Source of the DNA: Amanita rubescens
Taxonomy: Eukaryota; Basidiomycota; Agaricomycetes; Agaricales; Amanitaceae
NCBI GenBank assembly: GCA_015039365.1
Contig: WION01000043.1
Location: 1-64,000 of the forward strand
Length of the DNA stretch: 64,000 bases
Reading direction: 5' to 3'
The notes beneath the pieces were generated by a model. That model ran no database searches. It saw nothing but the letters and a program-made list of their open reading frames with translations, and was not told the DNA's origin. Below, piece after piece: positions 1 to 11,368 of the stretch; within the stretch, counting starts at the first letter, position 1; every line of letters begins with the position of its first letter. Made by a program: the position numbers and the translations under genes.

Positions 1-222
1 TCGGACTTTTTTGGCGGAAAGTGTGTGTCCGTTTAGAACGGCTGGGAGGTCACGTCCGTCGGAAAAGGGTGGAGCATTGTCACTCCTTTGAAGGATATAA
101 CAGGTATGTAATACCTTAGAGTCTCGGGCTGACAAGGTTGTCATTATGATACACAAGGATGGTAATCAAATCTACATGAAATCATGGGAAGAGGTAAGCG
201 GTACAGAGAGAGAGCCTTGAAA

Positions 223-645
223 CTAATTTCCACAGATGTAACTGTAACAAACCAATTGATCGTGCCAGACGACAGTGCCAAAACACGACGCGTCAGCCGA
301 ATTCGGGTAACACGTTCCTTGCAAACTCCCATCTCCACCATCCACATAAAAGTCCCAATGTCCATCGCCCTGCTTGTAAAAATTCAATTGGCCCATACCA
401 CAAAGCCCCGGTATGATAGAGAAAAAGTTGTCGGGGAGAAATCCCACCCCTTGAAAGTTGACCGCAACTAGTGCTGCACGATCACCGTCCACCAGGCATT
501 TGCAGTTGTAGTAATTTGAAGGGCAAGCTTGTAGACTTGCACCGCTGTGATTAGGGATAACCTGTACGACGTGGAAGTCGGCGAGGGTGGAAGGGATGGT
601 GAACGATGCACTGATTAGGAGTGCGAGTGACTGGGCGAGTTTCAT
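223..645 (-). CDS. Small secreted cysteine-rich protein
   Basis: Single-exon ORF of 140 residues if started at the ATG at 645; an ATG four codons upstream (657) is also possible. The N-terminus has a Lys followed by a hydrophobic stretch and small residues (LALLISASFTIPSTLA), a classic signal peptide. The mature part has eight cysteines (pattern C-x7-C-x-C, a lone C, C-x7-C, C-x5-C), which could form four disulfides, and is otherwise rich in Gly, Asp and aromatic residues. This is the profile of a small secreted protein or effector-like protein of fungi. I do not recognise a named family and infer no function beyond secretion. No introns are needed. Confidence 0.7.
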   Translation of the reverse strand: MKLAQSLALLISASFTIPSTLADFHVVQVIPNHSGASLQACPSNYYNCKCLVDGDRAALVAVNFQGVGFLPDNFFSIIPGLCGMGQLNFYKQGDGHWDFYVDGGDGSLQGTCYPNSADASCFGTVVWHDQLVCYSYICGN

Positions 646-927
646 GATAAGTTGCACTACGCACCCAGTTAAACACCAGCGAAAAGAGGGGCATACACTG
701 CGAGCGACACGTACGGACTACCTTGAACGGAGGAGAACAATTTACGAGTGGGTGATATGCAGTAGACCTGAGCAATGGGAGGATGTTGTTTGGAAAATCC
801 GTGGATCCGGGCTATTTATTCCTAACTTGTACGGTGAACTTCCGCCGCTTTGTGAACAGCCTCGTAAATGTATCATCAATGAAACGAAGGTATACGTATG
901 GATGCAATACGGCCCTTGGGCCTTCGT

Positions 928-1400
928 GCACCTGTCTGGGAGGGCAGTTTATGCCTTCGTTGGGCAGCAGTGGGCGATTTCAGGGTGCGTTGGGAAGCAG
1001 TACAGGGCTATATGGTGTGTACGGAAGCCCCGCTGGGCATGGGGTGCACATGGTATGCACCTAGGTGTACGGCAGTGGCGGTTTCAGGGTGACTCGGGCC
1101 ACACACGGTGGGCTGTTTGGGGTGGGTGGCGCATTTTTAGCCTCGCCGGGTATAGGATGGACGTGGTACGCACCTAGGTGGGCGGCGGGGGGACAGTTTG
1201 GGGCTTTTTTGGGTGGCAGTAGGCTGTTTGGGTGCGGAGGGCTTTGTTAGCCTTGCAGCAAGGCATGGGATGGGTGCTGTACGCACCTGGATCATTGCAG
1301 CGTGTTGTTTTTGGCTTCGTTGGACGGTGGTGGGAGATTTTGAGGCACGCGGGGCGGCAGTTCGATGCGATAGAGGCATATCACCTGGAGATCCCAGTAT
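928..1400. repeat. Degenerate tandem repeat, 113-bp period
   Basis: The landmark GCACCTAGG or GCACCTGG recurs at 1057, 1170 and 1283, exactly 113 bp apart. Each is preceded by a related GGCATGGG / GTACGCACC context and followed by GC-rich sequence. A weaker related unit begins near 928. Units are diverged and 113 is not a multiple of three, so the overlapping plus-strand open frames here are probably not coding. Confidence 0.7.
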
Positions 1401-2432
1401 TTGAGCCTTTTGTGACTGGGCTAAGATGAAGATAACCCACTAGTAATGAGGCTCAAAATTGTGTTTTCTCGACACCAGCGTTAAATCTTCGCATAGTTTT
1501 TGGGGATCGAGAGCAATTTCCGAGGCCTGAATCTCTTAGTCGGACGGGGTTTGCCGACGAACCCTTCGGTGTTACGCGAGACATGGCATTTCCCGACAAA
1601 CGAGACAGTTGTTGTGAGCCGTGACATGCAGCTGACAGCATTTTATTCCCCAGCCTCGGACCATGCCACGCGAAGCGGTGGCCCACAACCCACAAGTTGA
1701 GACCAATGTCGAAAAGCTCGCCAAGATCTCACCTGACTAATCGTTCGGCGACTTCCGTGCCCTCCTCTATCGGGACCCTCCCATACTGGGACGGGACAAA
1801 TCAATGACTCTCAGGTAGCCGTTCTACGAACCGCCCATTTGCGGGATCCAAGCATTCGCATACTTACCATTGTCCACCACCCTATCCAAGTCCGGACTCC
1901 CCTGAGATGGCGGCAGGTCCGTCCTCGAGCCTTACTCATTCCTCATGCGTTAGCTAAAGTATCTCTTCAAACAGGGCAGAAACCTTCAAGGCCATATTGG
2001 CTTCTTCCCCCAGAGCTACACTGCGCGCTCCGCCTGTGTACTCCGCAGCCCCCGATGATTCCAAAATTACGGGGACCGCAATCGCTCCACCGCCGAGTTC
2101 AGCTCCTACTCTGCAATCATCACCATGTCTTGCGCAGTCCTGGGATTGAAGTGGCCGTTCAAGACTCACAGATACGCCCGGGGTGCACAAGACTATCAAA
2201 TATATCACCGAGTTGCAGGAAGACATCTAAGTGGGTCCCATGCTCCTTTGGGAAGCGCTTACCGATGTCCTTCGCGTAGGCGACACGATAAGGGCAAGTT
2301 GTACGGTAAATCGAGAAGAGAAACAATATGGTGTCGATGCTGTGTTTCCTCGACCTAATATCAATTCCGTTACGTGTACAAAGAATGAAATCGCAACTTG
2401 ATATTAAATACGCATCTATACATCTCTTACTC
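1401..2432. other. Intergenic region, no convincing gene
   Basis: No ORF with recognisable domains was found. A minus-strand frame at 1954-2226 (about 90 codons) has a fairly protein-like composition but no start context, partner exon or family I recognise. It may be a fragment of a decayed gene. The segment contains one copy of a 43-bp dispersed repeat (1654-1696). Confidence 0.4.
1654..1696 (+). repeat. Short dispersed repeat, copy 1
   Basis: About 43 bp containing GGTGGCCCACAACCCACAAG. It matches 39651-39694 with a few substitutions, and the flanks do not match. Too short to assign to a transposon family. Confidence 0.6.
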
Positions 2433-4153
2433 TCAAGTATGACCAATAATAGCTCTTGGACTGTATGACTCCTCTAGGTATTGTATTTCCTCGTCCGTCA
2501 ACTTGACTTGCACGGACTCTGTTATAAGCAGAATTTAGCAACAGGGGATAGCGTGAAGAGAGGAGAACAAGACATACTGATCGTGTCATTTAATTTCTCA
2601 ACCGAAGAGGTACCCACAATCGGCGCCGCGACAACTGACATTTTCGGATTGGCTACTACTTCCAAGAGTCGAACAACCTACTCACCATCCTTGGACAAGA
2701 CCCAGGCAAGCGCTACCTGCGCCATACTGATATCCCTCTTCTTCGCAATCTCTTCGACACGCTCAACGATTTTGGTTATCAGATGATCCGCTTTGTATCT
2801 AGAAATAAACCTACAGCACTCTCAGCAACTTCCAAGAGTAGGAATAAGAGTTATATCACCTGTCTGTCTCACTGCGTCGTGTTTTCGTTCCAATGGGGTG
2901 ACTGAGAATACCACCAGCAAGAGGGGACCAAGGGATTGAGCCAACGCCGAAGTGCTGTCCATATAAACAATCAGAAGATGAACGGGTGGGGTAAGATTGT
3001 TAATAAACCTTGAGCGTGGGCATCATTTCGCGCTCTTCTTCTCTGTAAACAAGGCTGTAATGGTTTTGCATCGATATGAATGGAGTCAATTTGTTCGCGA
3101 TAGCATAATCTGTCAGTTTCACGATGGGATTGGATTATTAAATGGAACTGGTACAAATTGATAACAGTACTTTGCATAGCGTGGACTAGCGGAGGTAAGA
3201 GATGGTACGGCCAATGAAATGATTGGAACTTACATTGCCAAGCCCAGCAGGATGACATGCCAATGTATCGCACATATCCGGCCTTGACAACGTCATGGAG
3301 TGCCTCCATCTGTTGGTACAATCAACATCTTCAGAGAGGTAATTAAACTTTGTCATACAGTCTCCGCAATCGGCGTGTTGGGATCAAAGCGATGACCTGA
3401 TATAAATGGTCAAGATAATCCAAGAAATGAATAATGTATCTTACATTGCAAGACGTCGATATAATCCAATTGAAGCCTATTCAAACTAGCTTTGACAGAG
3501 TCAAAGATGTGCTAGGAATCCTTTAACACAGACGCGCGTTGACTAAAAGGTGAATTATTACCTTGCGACTCAAACCATGTTGATTGACAAATCCATGTTC
3601 GTCCGGGAGCAGGCCTGCCCTCATGAGGGAAATTCCATGCACCGGGAAGTAGACCTGAAAGAATCGTGATTGAGTCAGCCGAACTGCGAAGAAAAGGTGT
3701 AGTGACCTTTGTCATGACAACGATTTCGTCCCGCGGTAGGTTGAACTGTTTGATGGCCTTCCCAAGAACGATCTCAGAAACACCGTTGGAGTAAATCTTG
3801 ATCAATCAATCGGTTCGTTATCATATAGACGATTCAGAGCATGGAGTCATACATTAGCTGTGTCAAATGCATTGATCCCAGCATCGTACCTAGTTGTAGG
3901 CTGTAGCTCAGTACCTCATACACGTGCAACTTCAAACTTACGCAGCCTTAATCATCTTGAGAGATTCTTCTTCGTCTAATACCCACCCATCCCACTCGGG
4001 GGTACCATACGACATACATCCCAATATGATCCTAGAGACCTTCAGACCCGATTGCCCCAATCGCACTGATTATCACGTTAAATCTTGTTTCGAACCCTAC
4101 CAGATACAGTACATACCATAGGGCATTTCTCTTTTCTGTGGCAAGGTGGACAT
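2433..4153 (-). CDS. Aldo-keto reductase (copy 1)
   Basis: NADPH-dependent oxidoreductase of the fungal YakC/aryl-alcohol-dehydrogenase-like AKR group, presumably cytosolic; the substrate is not predictable. About 13 small exons can be joined. The first (4117-4153) gives MSTLPQKREMPY and continues VRLGQSGLKVSRIILGCMSY, then FDTAN, YSNGVSEIVLGKAIKQ, VVMTKV, NQHGLSRK, DYIDVLQ, YIGMSSCWAWQ, YREEEREMMPTLK, GVGSIPWSPLAGG, MAQVALAWVLSKD and the end LTDEEIQYLEESYSP, stopping at 2433-2435. The AKR catalytic tetrad is visible: Asp in FDTAN, Tyr in YSNG, Lys in VVMTKV, His in NQHG. Length (about 340 residues) fits the family. Introns run about 45-60 nt. A tandem paralogue follows at 5287-7013. Compared with that copy it has Gly instead of Arg in PLAGG. 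Confidence 0.9.
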
Positions 4154-5286
4154 CGTCGTGGTTTCTCCTGGTGATAGTAAGGTAGATGCGATGAAAGGCT
4201 GAATATCTCAGAACCCAGTAACGCTGATATATAAGATGAAGGTTGAAACACGGCAATAATCGGCGTGAGAGGCGCGGATGGCCATCCGAATCGAAATGAC
4301 GCGTCATCGGCATGAGGGAAGCGGAAGGTCCCAAGCCGAAAGAGTCCTGCTAAAATATTTGTATCCGTTTTCGCCACAGCGTTCCAGTAATTTCATTGTT
4401 AACAACGTTCAGTAGCGAATTACGGCGTGCCTCCGAATTTTTATCGGTACAATAGCATAGGCTACAATCTGAGCGTCTGAGTATCGGTCTTCCGACAGGT
4501 GATGCGTTCAACGGACGGCTTACGCAAGAGTATTATGAACAATGGCCCGCTGCATGCGTAAGCATCCCCTGGTAGATATGAGGATTAGGGCAGTTATTTG
4601 GTTCCGCCAGTGCCACGCTATCATTGAGCGTCGATGAGTAATAACGTCAGCTATTTTTGTAATACACCGCCTAGTACGGCTGTGCCAGTCACTTGCCCCC
4701 TGCAGCCTCAGATCCAAGAAACGAACATGGCGCGTCAGAGTTTATTCCGCCGATGCTCCGGCGACGCCCGTTGAGATGGTTGGTGTCGAAGTTATTCTTA
4801 GACGATGATCTGGTCCAGATCTGTGTTATGGCAACTCTGGGAATAACCTCTCGGACATTTTCCCAATTATACCCGCAGTAACATCGACCCGGGAGTGCAT
4901 AACAACTGACTGAACAGGATTCAAATTCCCTAATTTCATATCGATAGTGGATGATTGGCAGGTGTTGAACCGCCACTATGGACTTGAATTGAATGCTCAG
5001 GTGCTCAGGGCTTATGGGTTCCGCTCCATATTTTTTGGGGAGGGACATAGCACTGAATCGCGTCTTTTTGTTTTGCGGTTGAGGGTTGGTAGCAAGGGAG
5101 GAGGTGGACCTCCTGAGCCTCATCAGCCGACAACAGAATAAAGGTGTTCCCGGATGATAGGTGAACCGCAACAACTTGAAGCGCACTCTGACATTAACAA
5201 AGAGAGAGAGAGATAGTGCGCACAGAGAATGAAATCGTTACTTGATATTTACCATCATTGAATACGAATCTATATCTCTCGTACTC
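4154..5286. other. Intergenic region between the two AKR genes
   Basis: The first 590 bases belong to the duplicated upstream block. The rest (about 4740-5286) is unique. Minus-strand open frames here show no domain. No gene is supported. Confidence 0.5.
4296..4307. promoter_or_regulatory. Palindrome ATGACGCGTCAT upstream of AKR copy 1
   Basis: A perfect 12-bp palindrome with an ACGCGT core, 143 bp upstream of the start codon. It is preserved in the duplicate at 7148-7159, 135 bp upstream of the second start. The core is the MluI cell-cycle-box sequence bound by Mbp1-type factors, and the outer TGA..TCA half-sites also resemble bZIP sites. Function here is inferred only. Confidence 0.45.
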
Positions 5287-7013
5287 TTAAGTATGACCAA
5301 TAATGGATCTCGGACTATATGGCTCCTCCAGGTACTGTATTTCCTCGTCCGTCAACTTGACTTGCACGGACTCTGTTATAGTCAGAATTTAGAAACAGAA
5401 AACGGCGCGCAGAGAACAGGTTAAGACATACTGATTGTGTCATTTAATCTCTCAACCGAAGAGGTGCCCACAATTGGCGCCGTGACAGCTGATGTGTATG
5501 CTCAGATGGGCTACTTCCAAGAACCGAACAACCCACCATCCTTGGACAAGACCCAGGCAAGCGCTACTTGCGCCATACTAATATTCCTCTTCTTCGCAAT
5601 CTCTTCGACACGCTCAATAATTTTGCTCGTAACATCCGTTTCATATCTAGGAATAGCCCTGCAGCAGTCTTAGCGACTTCCAATAGGAATAAGACTCGTA
5701 TTACCTGTCTATCTCACTCCGTTGTGTTTTCGTTTCAGGGGGACGACTGAGAATACCGCGAGCAAGAGGGGACCAAGGGATTGAGCCAACGCCGAAGTGC
5801 TGCCCGTATAGAACAATCAGAGGGTGAACAGGCGAGGTACAATTATTGATAAACCTTGAGCGTGGGCATCATTTCGCGCTCTTCTTCTCTATAAACAAGG
5901 CTATAATGGTTTTGCATCGATATGAATGGAGTCAATTTGTTCGCGATAGAATAGTCTGTCAGTTTCACGATGGGATTGGATTATTAAATGGAACTTGTGT
6001 AAATGGATAACAGTACTTTGCATAGCGTGGACTAGCGGAGGTAAGAATGATGAGATTGCCAATGAAATGATTGGAACTTACATTGCCAAGCCCAGCAGGA
6101 TGACATGCCAATGTATCGCACATATCCGGCCTTGACAACGTCATGGAGTGCCTCCATCTGTTGGTACAATCAACATCTCCTGAAAGTAAAATTAAACTTT
6201 GTCATACAGTCTCTGCAATCGGCGTGTTTGAATCGAAGCGATGACCTAGGATACATGGTCAAGATAATCCAAGAAACGGATGATGTATCTTACATTGCAA
6301 TACGTCGATGTAATCCAACTGAAGCCTCTTCAAGCTAGCTTTGACGGAGTCAAAGATGTGCTAGGAATCCTTTAACACAGACGTGCGTTTACTGCAAAGC
6401 AGGACATTACCTTGCGACTCAAACCGTGTCGATTGACAAATCCATATTCATCCGGGGGCAGGCCTGTCTTCATGAAGGAGAGTACAGGAGATTCGGGTAC
6501 GGCGAAGTAGACCTTAACGAATCACGATTGAGCCACTGGAAGCAGAAGTGCGAAGCAAAAAGTGGAGTAACCTTGGTCATGACAACGATTTCGTCCCGCG
6601 GTAGGTTGAACTGTTTGATGGCCTTCCCAAGAACGATCTCAGATACACCGTTGGAGTAGATCTTGATCAATGAATTAGCTCGCTATCATACGGACGATTC
6701 AGAGCACGGAGCCATACATTAGCTGTGTCAAATGTATTGATCCCAGCATCGTACCTAGTTGTAGCTCAGTACAACCCTTACAGGTGCAACTTCAAACTTA
6801 CGCAGCCTTAATCATCTTGAGAGATTCCTCTTCGCCTAATACCCAGCTTTCCCACTCGGGAGTTCCGTACGACATACATCCCAATACGATCCTAGAGACC
6901 TTCAGACCCGATTGCCCCAATCGCACTGATTATCACGTTAAATCTTGTTTCGAACCCTACCGGATACAGCACACACCATAGGGCATTTCTCTTTTCTGTG
7001 GCAAGGTGGACAT
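5287..7013 (-). CDS. Aldo-keto reductase (copy 2)
   Basis: Tandem paralogue of the gene at 2433-4153 with the same exon-intron plan: start ATG at 7013 in an identical first exon, stop TAA at 5287-5289. Catalytic Asp (FDTAN), Tyr (YSNG), Lys (VVMTKV) and His are kept. The motif around His reads NRHGLSRK instead of NQHGLSRK. The exon before it differs more strongly from copy 1 and contains PDEYGFV, and the C-terminal part has the family-typical PLARGIL. No stop or frameshift was found, so both copies look functional and may have diverged in substrate. The first intron donor is GTGTGT instead of GTATGT. Same expected activity as copy 1. Confidence 0.9.
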
Positions 7014-7139
7014 CGTCGTGGTTTCTCCTGGTGATAGTAAGGTAGATGCGATGAAAGGCTGAATATCTCAGAATAGAGCAACACTGGTATAAAAGATAAA
7101 ACACGGCAACCATAAGCGTGAGAGGCGCGGATGCCATCC

Positions 7140-7370
7140 GAATCGAAATGACGCGTCATCGGCATGAGGGAAGTGGACAGATCCCAAGCCGAAAGAGTCC
7201 TGCTGAAAGATTTGTGTCGGTTTTCGCCGCAGCGTTCCAGTAATTTCATTGTCAAAAACGAACCGAAACGGCGCGTCATCAGCGCGGAAAGGTGGCCGAG
7301 TCGAAAGAGTCCTCCCTAGTCCTCCTGAAAGATCTTTCATTTTCGCTACTTCGTTCTAGTAATCAGTGGC
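7140..7370. repeat. Promoter-region tandem duplication, AKR copy 2 only
   Basis: Two adjacent diverged units of about 115-120 bp. Each runs from an ACGCGTCATCGG / GGCGCGTCATCAG element through CGAAAGAGTCCT and CTGAAAGAT to CGTTCCAGTAAT / CGTTCTAGTAAT. AKR copy 1 has a single unit at the equivalent place. Confidence 0.7.
7148..7159. promoter_or_regulatory. Palindrome ATGACGCGTCAT upstream of AKR copy 2
   Basis: Same palindrome as at 4296-4307, conserved in the duplicated upstream region at nearly the same distance from the start codon. Confidence 0.45.
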
Positions 7371-7720
7371 GAATTCCAGCGTGCCTCTATATCTTCAATC
7401 GATACAGCAGTGTAGGCTACAAACGTCTGAGTATCTGTCTGCCGACGGCGGCTGCGATGACGCGTTCAACAGGTGACTTACGGCAAGAGTATTATGAGCA
7501 GGTGGTCCGCTGCGTACTAAGCGGTTATTTGGTTCTGCCAGTGCTATGTCATCATTACTCAGCGGCATGTCGGCTATTTTTGGATATTCATAACATATCC
7601 AAATTGGGAATAATAGCACAACACACCATTGCGTCCTTTTATTCTGCAATCGAAATTGAATCTTGAACGCTTACTAGTCTAGCTTCGATTCAACATCCGG
7701 TCCAAGAATCGAACATCGCA

Positions 7721-9745
7721 CGTACCAGATGGTTAACTTCGAGATGTCGAGGGTCGCTAGTCGTGATGCTCTCTCCTGTAACATTCGCCTTCTTTCAAAT
7801 AGATTATGGAATTCCGGAAGAAGTGATGATCGATTACGACCACAGCATAGAATCTTGAATTTCCGCAGTGGATAAGTTGTAAAGTGCTTTTGAGATCAAG
7901 CTTAGCTCTGTAACGATTGCGTGGTGTCAACTCGTTTTGATTGGACAAGAATAAATTTCTCACGAAGAAAATAAATAAATAAATGCTCATATACCATCTC
8001 GTCCATATCATCGATATCGTTGCTTCCGGCCCAACATAGTCCCCCATCTTACGGCACTCACCTCATCTACTCGAGGTTCTTCCGCAGCATAGATAAGAAT
8101 CAGCGCTACTCGCGGCCTCGTGTATCGATAACGACATCATTGGATCCGGGTCCATATATGTTTCAGGAATCTCTGGCTACGATCTGGCGCTGGACTCAAC
8201 TTGTGCGATATCAGAGGTGTAGCATGCACCGGATGATAGAACCATGGGATGACATGGTTACATTAAACAAGGCTTGAAAGCAACAAATACCGAATAAGAT
8301 CCGATATTTGAATTTGAGCAGCTCCAATGACCGAGTCGAGAACAGTCCTTTTGATACCATCACGCCGCACAGAGCCAATATTGAGCAAAGAGTCGCACGC
8401 AGGGCGAAAGCAGGCAAACGGGGTTTCGGACGTCAAGTGGGAATAGAAGTCGTTAAGTAACCCCTTTGGCAATATGGACGGGTCGCCTGACATATTATGA
8501 CATGCGGGTACTAGACATTTGGCTTGGCGCTTTCCTGCCGCGATTCTGAGAGTTTGGGGTGACAGATGTCAATAAACAGGGATTTTGCCTCTCTCATACT
8601 GATCGGGCAGCCATCTATCAAAGACAAAATCCAGGTGTTGGTTCTCGAGCTTAAAACGGGGACGAAGGACCGATAACGCACCTAATCCCACGATCCCCAG
8701 TGTTACGACTGCCGGGATGACGTCCTGTGTGAACACAACCCAAGCGCCTACTACCACAGCGTCATCGTCCAGCTGTGTACGATGAGGGTCGATAAAATGG
8801 GTATAGGGGTTTGGTGATGTGATGGTCTACATCATCGCGTAAGAGCCTGGAAGAAGCTGGATTAGTGAAATTGAGGTGGAGTTACTACATGAGGCACTTA
8901 TAAAGTAGAACCTCAACCTTTACCTCAATTCACCCACGGTTCAGGTCGATAGTTTGCCTCCCTTGCTGGCTGGCTGGCGAGCAGAGCTTGTTGGTGGGCA
9001 TCATGACCGTGAGGATGGAGAATTTGGGCGTGACGCGTGATGGCAAATCATGGCAACCGTCGCTTGCCACGCAATGCTCACTGAGTGCTGGACGCTCTGT
9101 TCCGACGCTAGTGTCAGACCACTATCAGTACATCAACTTGCCCGCCAACACCACCTATGATGGCCCTGGCTACGTTAACATTTGGGAACGCCACCGCCTC
9201 ATGGTCGAATTAAACTCGGCCACGAGGCATTTTGCCACTCATTGACCACTTACCTCATTCCTGGCCCACCATGCCTCACACGTGTGATTCAGCAGTAACA
9301 ATGTTCAGAGGTACAAGTAAGAGCCGGGTACAAAAAATTGAATGGGCAAGGTGAGTCTATTGCGGGCACTCTTCACCTCTTCTGGAAGCCTCATTCAATA
9401 ATTTGGCAGAAATAGATGTGAGAAGCGCCACGAAAGCAAATAGAATGAACCCATGACTAGTTTGAAGTGTTGCGATAGCGCTTTTTGGTGTTATACTGGC
9501 GTCATTCAGTACGTTCCTTCACTCGCCGCCTTACGGCCTTATATCAAACTATTACTTCATACGTTTCAGGCACTTGACAATCGTGTTTGCCAAGATCAAC
9601 ATCAACCAGATCATCACTAATTCAAATCACCCCTTAGGCGGCGACAGCCACGATAAGTAAATGTTTCGTGAGCTCTCACTGCTGCTGTTCTAGTTCCATC
9701 CGCGCTATGGTATAGTCGCAATTTCGTTCACACCCACAACTCGCC
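7721..9745. other. Gene-poor region with possible unassigned exons
   Basis: On the minus strand, 8569-8800 keeps an open frame with a hydrophobic stretch (VIPAVVTLGIVGLGALSVL) followed by a charged tail, and 8263-8535 keeps another. They may be exons of one membrane-protein gene, but no splice pair joined them in phase and no start is evident. On the plus strand 8988-9245 is open without a recognisable domain. There is an AAAT microsatellite near 7970-7984. No gene is called. Confidence 0.35.
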
Positions 9746-11116
9746 ATGGATCCCACCCCTCACATTTTGAGTATCGGCTCCGTTTCATTCATCGATTCCA
9801 TCAATCAGCGATGTTCGTCGAAACGAACTACGAAGGAACTTGTCAAGCAAGCGTTGCTTCTCGTTAACGCCGCCTCTACTTCACCCAAGTTTCAACTCCA
9901 ATGGCTACGAAGATACGAGTTGGACCTCGAACTCTTCCTACGCACTATGCTAGAATGTGCTCCAACGGCATCAAGTCGGCGATACGTTGCAAGTGCTATC
10001 ACGGGATGCAGCGTCAAGGAGTGGAGTAGTCCGGAGACTGCAGAAAATTTACGGGAGCTGGCGATTAATTGGTTTGGTCATCTATTCTGGACTTGTAAGC
10101 CCCCTATCCTCTCCGTTTGAAAATGGTGTTTTCGAGATTGGATTTCTAGTCAAATCAGCAGGCGCTGACGGGATGTTTCCAACAAACAATGAGATTCAAG
10201 ATTACTTTCTTCGCGAACAGGTGTGTTTCGTAGTCTATCAATGTGTGCTCCGCATCTCAACCTCCTCATAGGTTATGCAACGACATGGTAACCGGTGCAC
10301 AGTTACTGGCGTTTATGACTGGTGTAGGGCGCGGAGGCATCAAGTCCCGAAGGCAAGCCTCGATTATGCGTGCATCCTGCCAAGGACCGCCAGGCTCGAT
10401 GGCTGTAGGGAAGAATTGTCACAAAGCATTGTCCGTTCGTTTTCATTTACCGATGGAAAGTTGACCCATTCTCTCCACAGCACGAGTATTTCTCTCCTAA
10501 AAGCTGGGATATCTTACAAAATTATGCGCCGGTGACTTTCGACGGAGAGGAAGATCTTCTGGCTGAACTTGAATCGTCAGCTAACGCTATTGCGATGGAA
10601 GTTGATGCGGGTGATTCGTTTCAGCAATTTTTGTTCACCTTGGAGCCAACTCAGGTTTAGCTAACACTTTTTGACGTTTTCTTGTCTCACCCCTGACAGG
10701 TCCCTGATGAGTATGATATTGTGGCGTACGACCACGCGATAAATGAATTATGCGCCATCCCACCCCTGCAAGGTCAGATCTCCTTGCGTACGCCGGCGCC
10801 AACGGTGTCTTCATCTGGCATTCCCACTCCGTCATCTTCGCTCCTTCAGGTTCATGCCGCGATAGCCAAAGTTCTGCATCGTAGCCGTGCTGGCATGGCG
10901 ATCGACAGGATTAACGAGTATCTGGGTTCCACTCATCCTACGTTACGGAACTTGGACTTCGATAGTGCAAGAGTTTCTCTAGAATTGGGAGAAAGTGTAG
11001 AACGTATGTTTGCCAGCATTCCAAGGGAAAAGAAGCGTACATCGAGGGATGATAGAACATCTGGAAGACACGAGGCGATTATACGACAGGAATTGAAGAA
11101 ACGAAGAACATCTTGA
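9746..11116 (+). CDS. HNH-nuclease-like protein with altered active site
   Basis: Five exons join cleanly: 9746-10094, 10150-10220, 10272-10430, 10481-10654 and 10700-11116, giving about 389 residues. The third exon has the hallmark RCTVTGVYDW of fungal HNH_2-type proteins. Later parts follow the same family plan: SPKSWDILQNY, then a NAIAMEV...FQQFLFTLEPT block, then VPDEYDIV and a C-terminal region with an RSRAGMAI motif. The residues that should make the catalytic site are changed. The usual AHI(L/I)P is ACILP, and the last His position reads AGD, while the Asn remains. A nuclease function is therefore doubtful; a structural or degenerate role is more likely. The third intron donor is GTCCGT. 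Confidence 0.8.
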
Positions 11117-11320
11117 TCGCGACAGTCCCGACATTATCGCCCGCACTATCATCACACACGTGCATGGCCTGCTAGTTTCCATTTTCATCCATATTCTACG
11201 CCTCAAGAAAATAATATTGCCACGCATATATGTACAAAGTGGTGTTCTACCTGATTTATCCAACTTTTGACAGATGACATCATCACACCCTCGAAGCTGC
11301 CGTCGATCTTTGCGAAGGGA

Positions 11321-11328
11321 TATATAAA
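11321..11328 (+). promoter_or_regulatory. TATA box of the SDR locus
   Basis: TATATAAA lies 41 bp before the ATG at 11369. It supports starting at 11369 instead of the in-frame upstream ATG at 11267, which precedes the TATA. Confidence 0.5.
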
Positions 11329-11368
11329 CGTCCTCACCCACGTCATTGCTTCTAAACCGTCTTCCACC

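Larger units (their letters stand above)
2433..4740. repeat. Segmental duplication, copy 1 (pairs with 5287-7720)
   Basis: The whole block, covering an aldo-keto reductase gene and about 600 bp upstream of its start codon, recurs in the same orientation at 5287-7720. Exons are near-identical. Introns and the upstream region differ by substitutions and small indels, so the duplication is not brand new. Confidence 0.85.
5287..7720. repeat. Segmental duplication, copy 2 (pairs with 2433-4740)
   Basis: Second copy of the AKR block. It is about 120 bp longer than copy 1 because the upstream region carries an extra internal duplication (7140-7370). Confidence 0.85.

Noticed and set aside
587..1177. 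Plus-strand ORF of 196 codons and overlapping frames
   Set aside because: Runs through the 113-bp tandem repeat, overlaps the secreted-protein gene on the other strand, and has no recognisable sequence.
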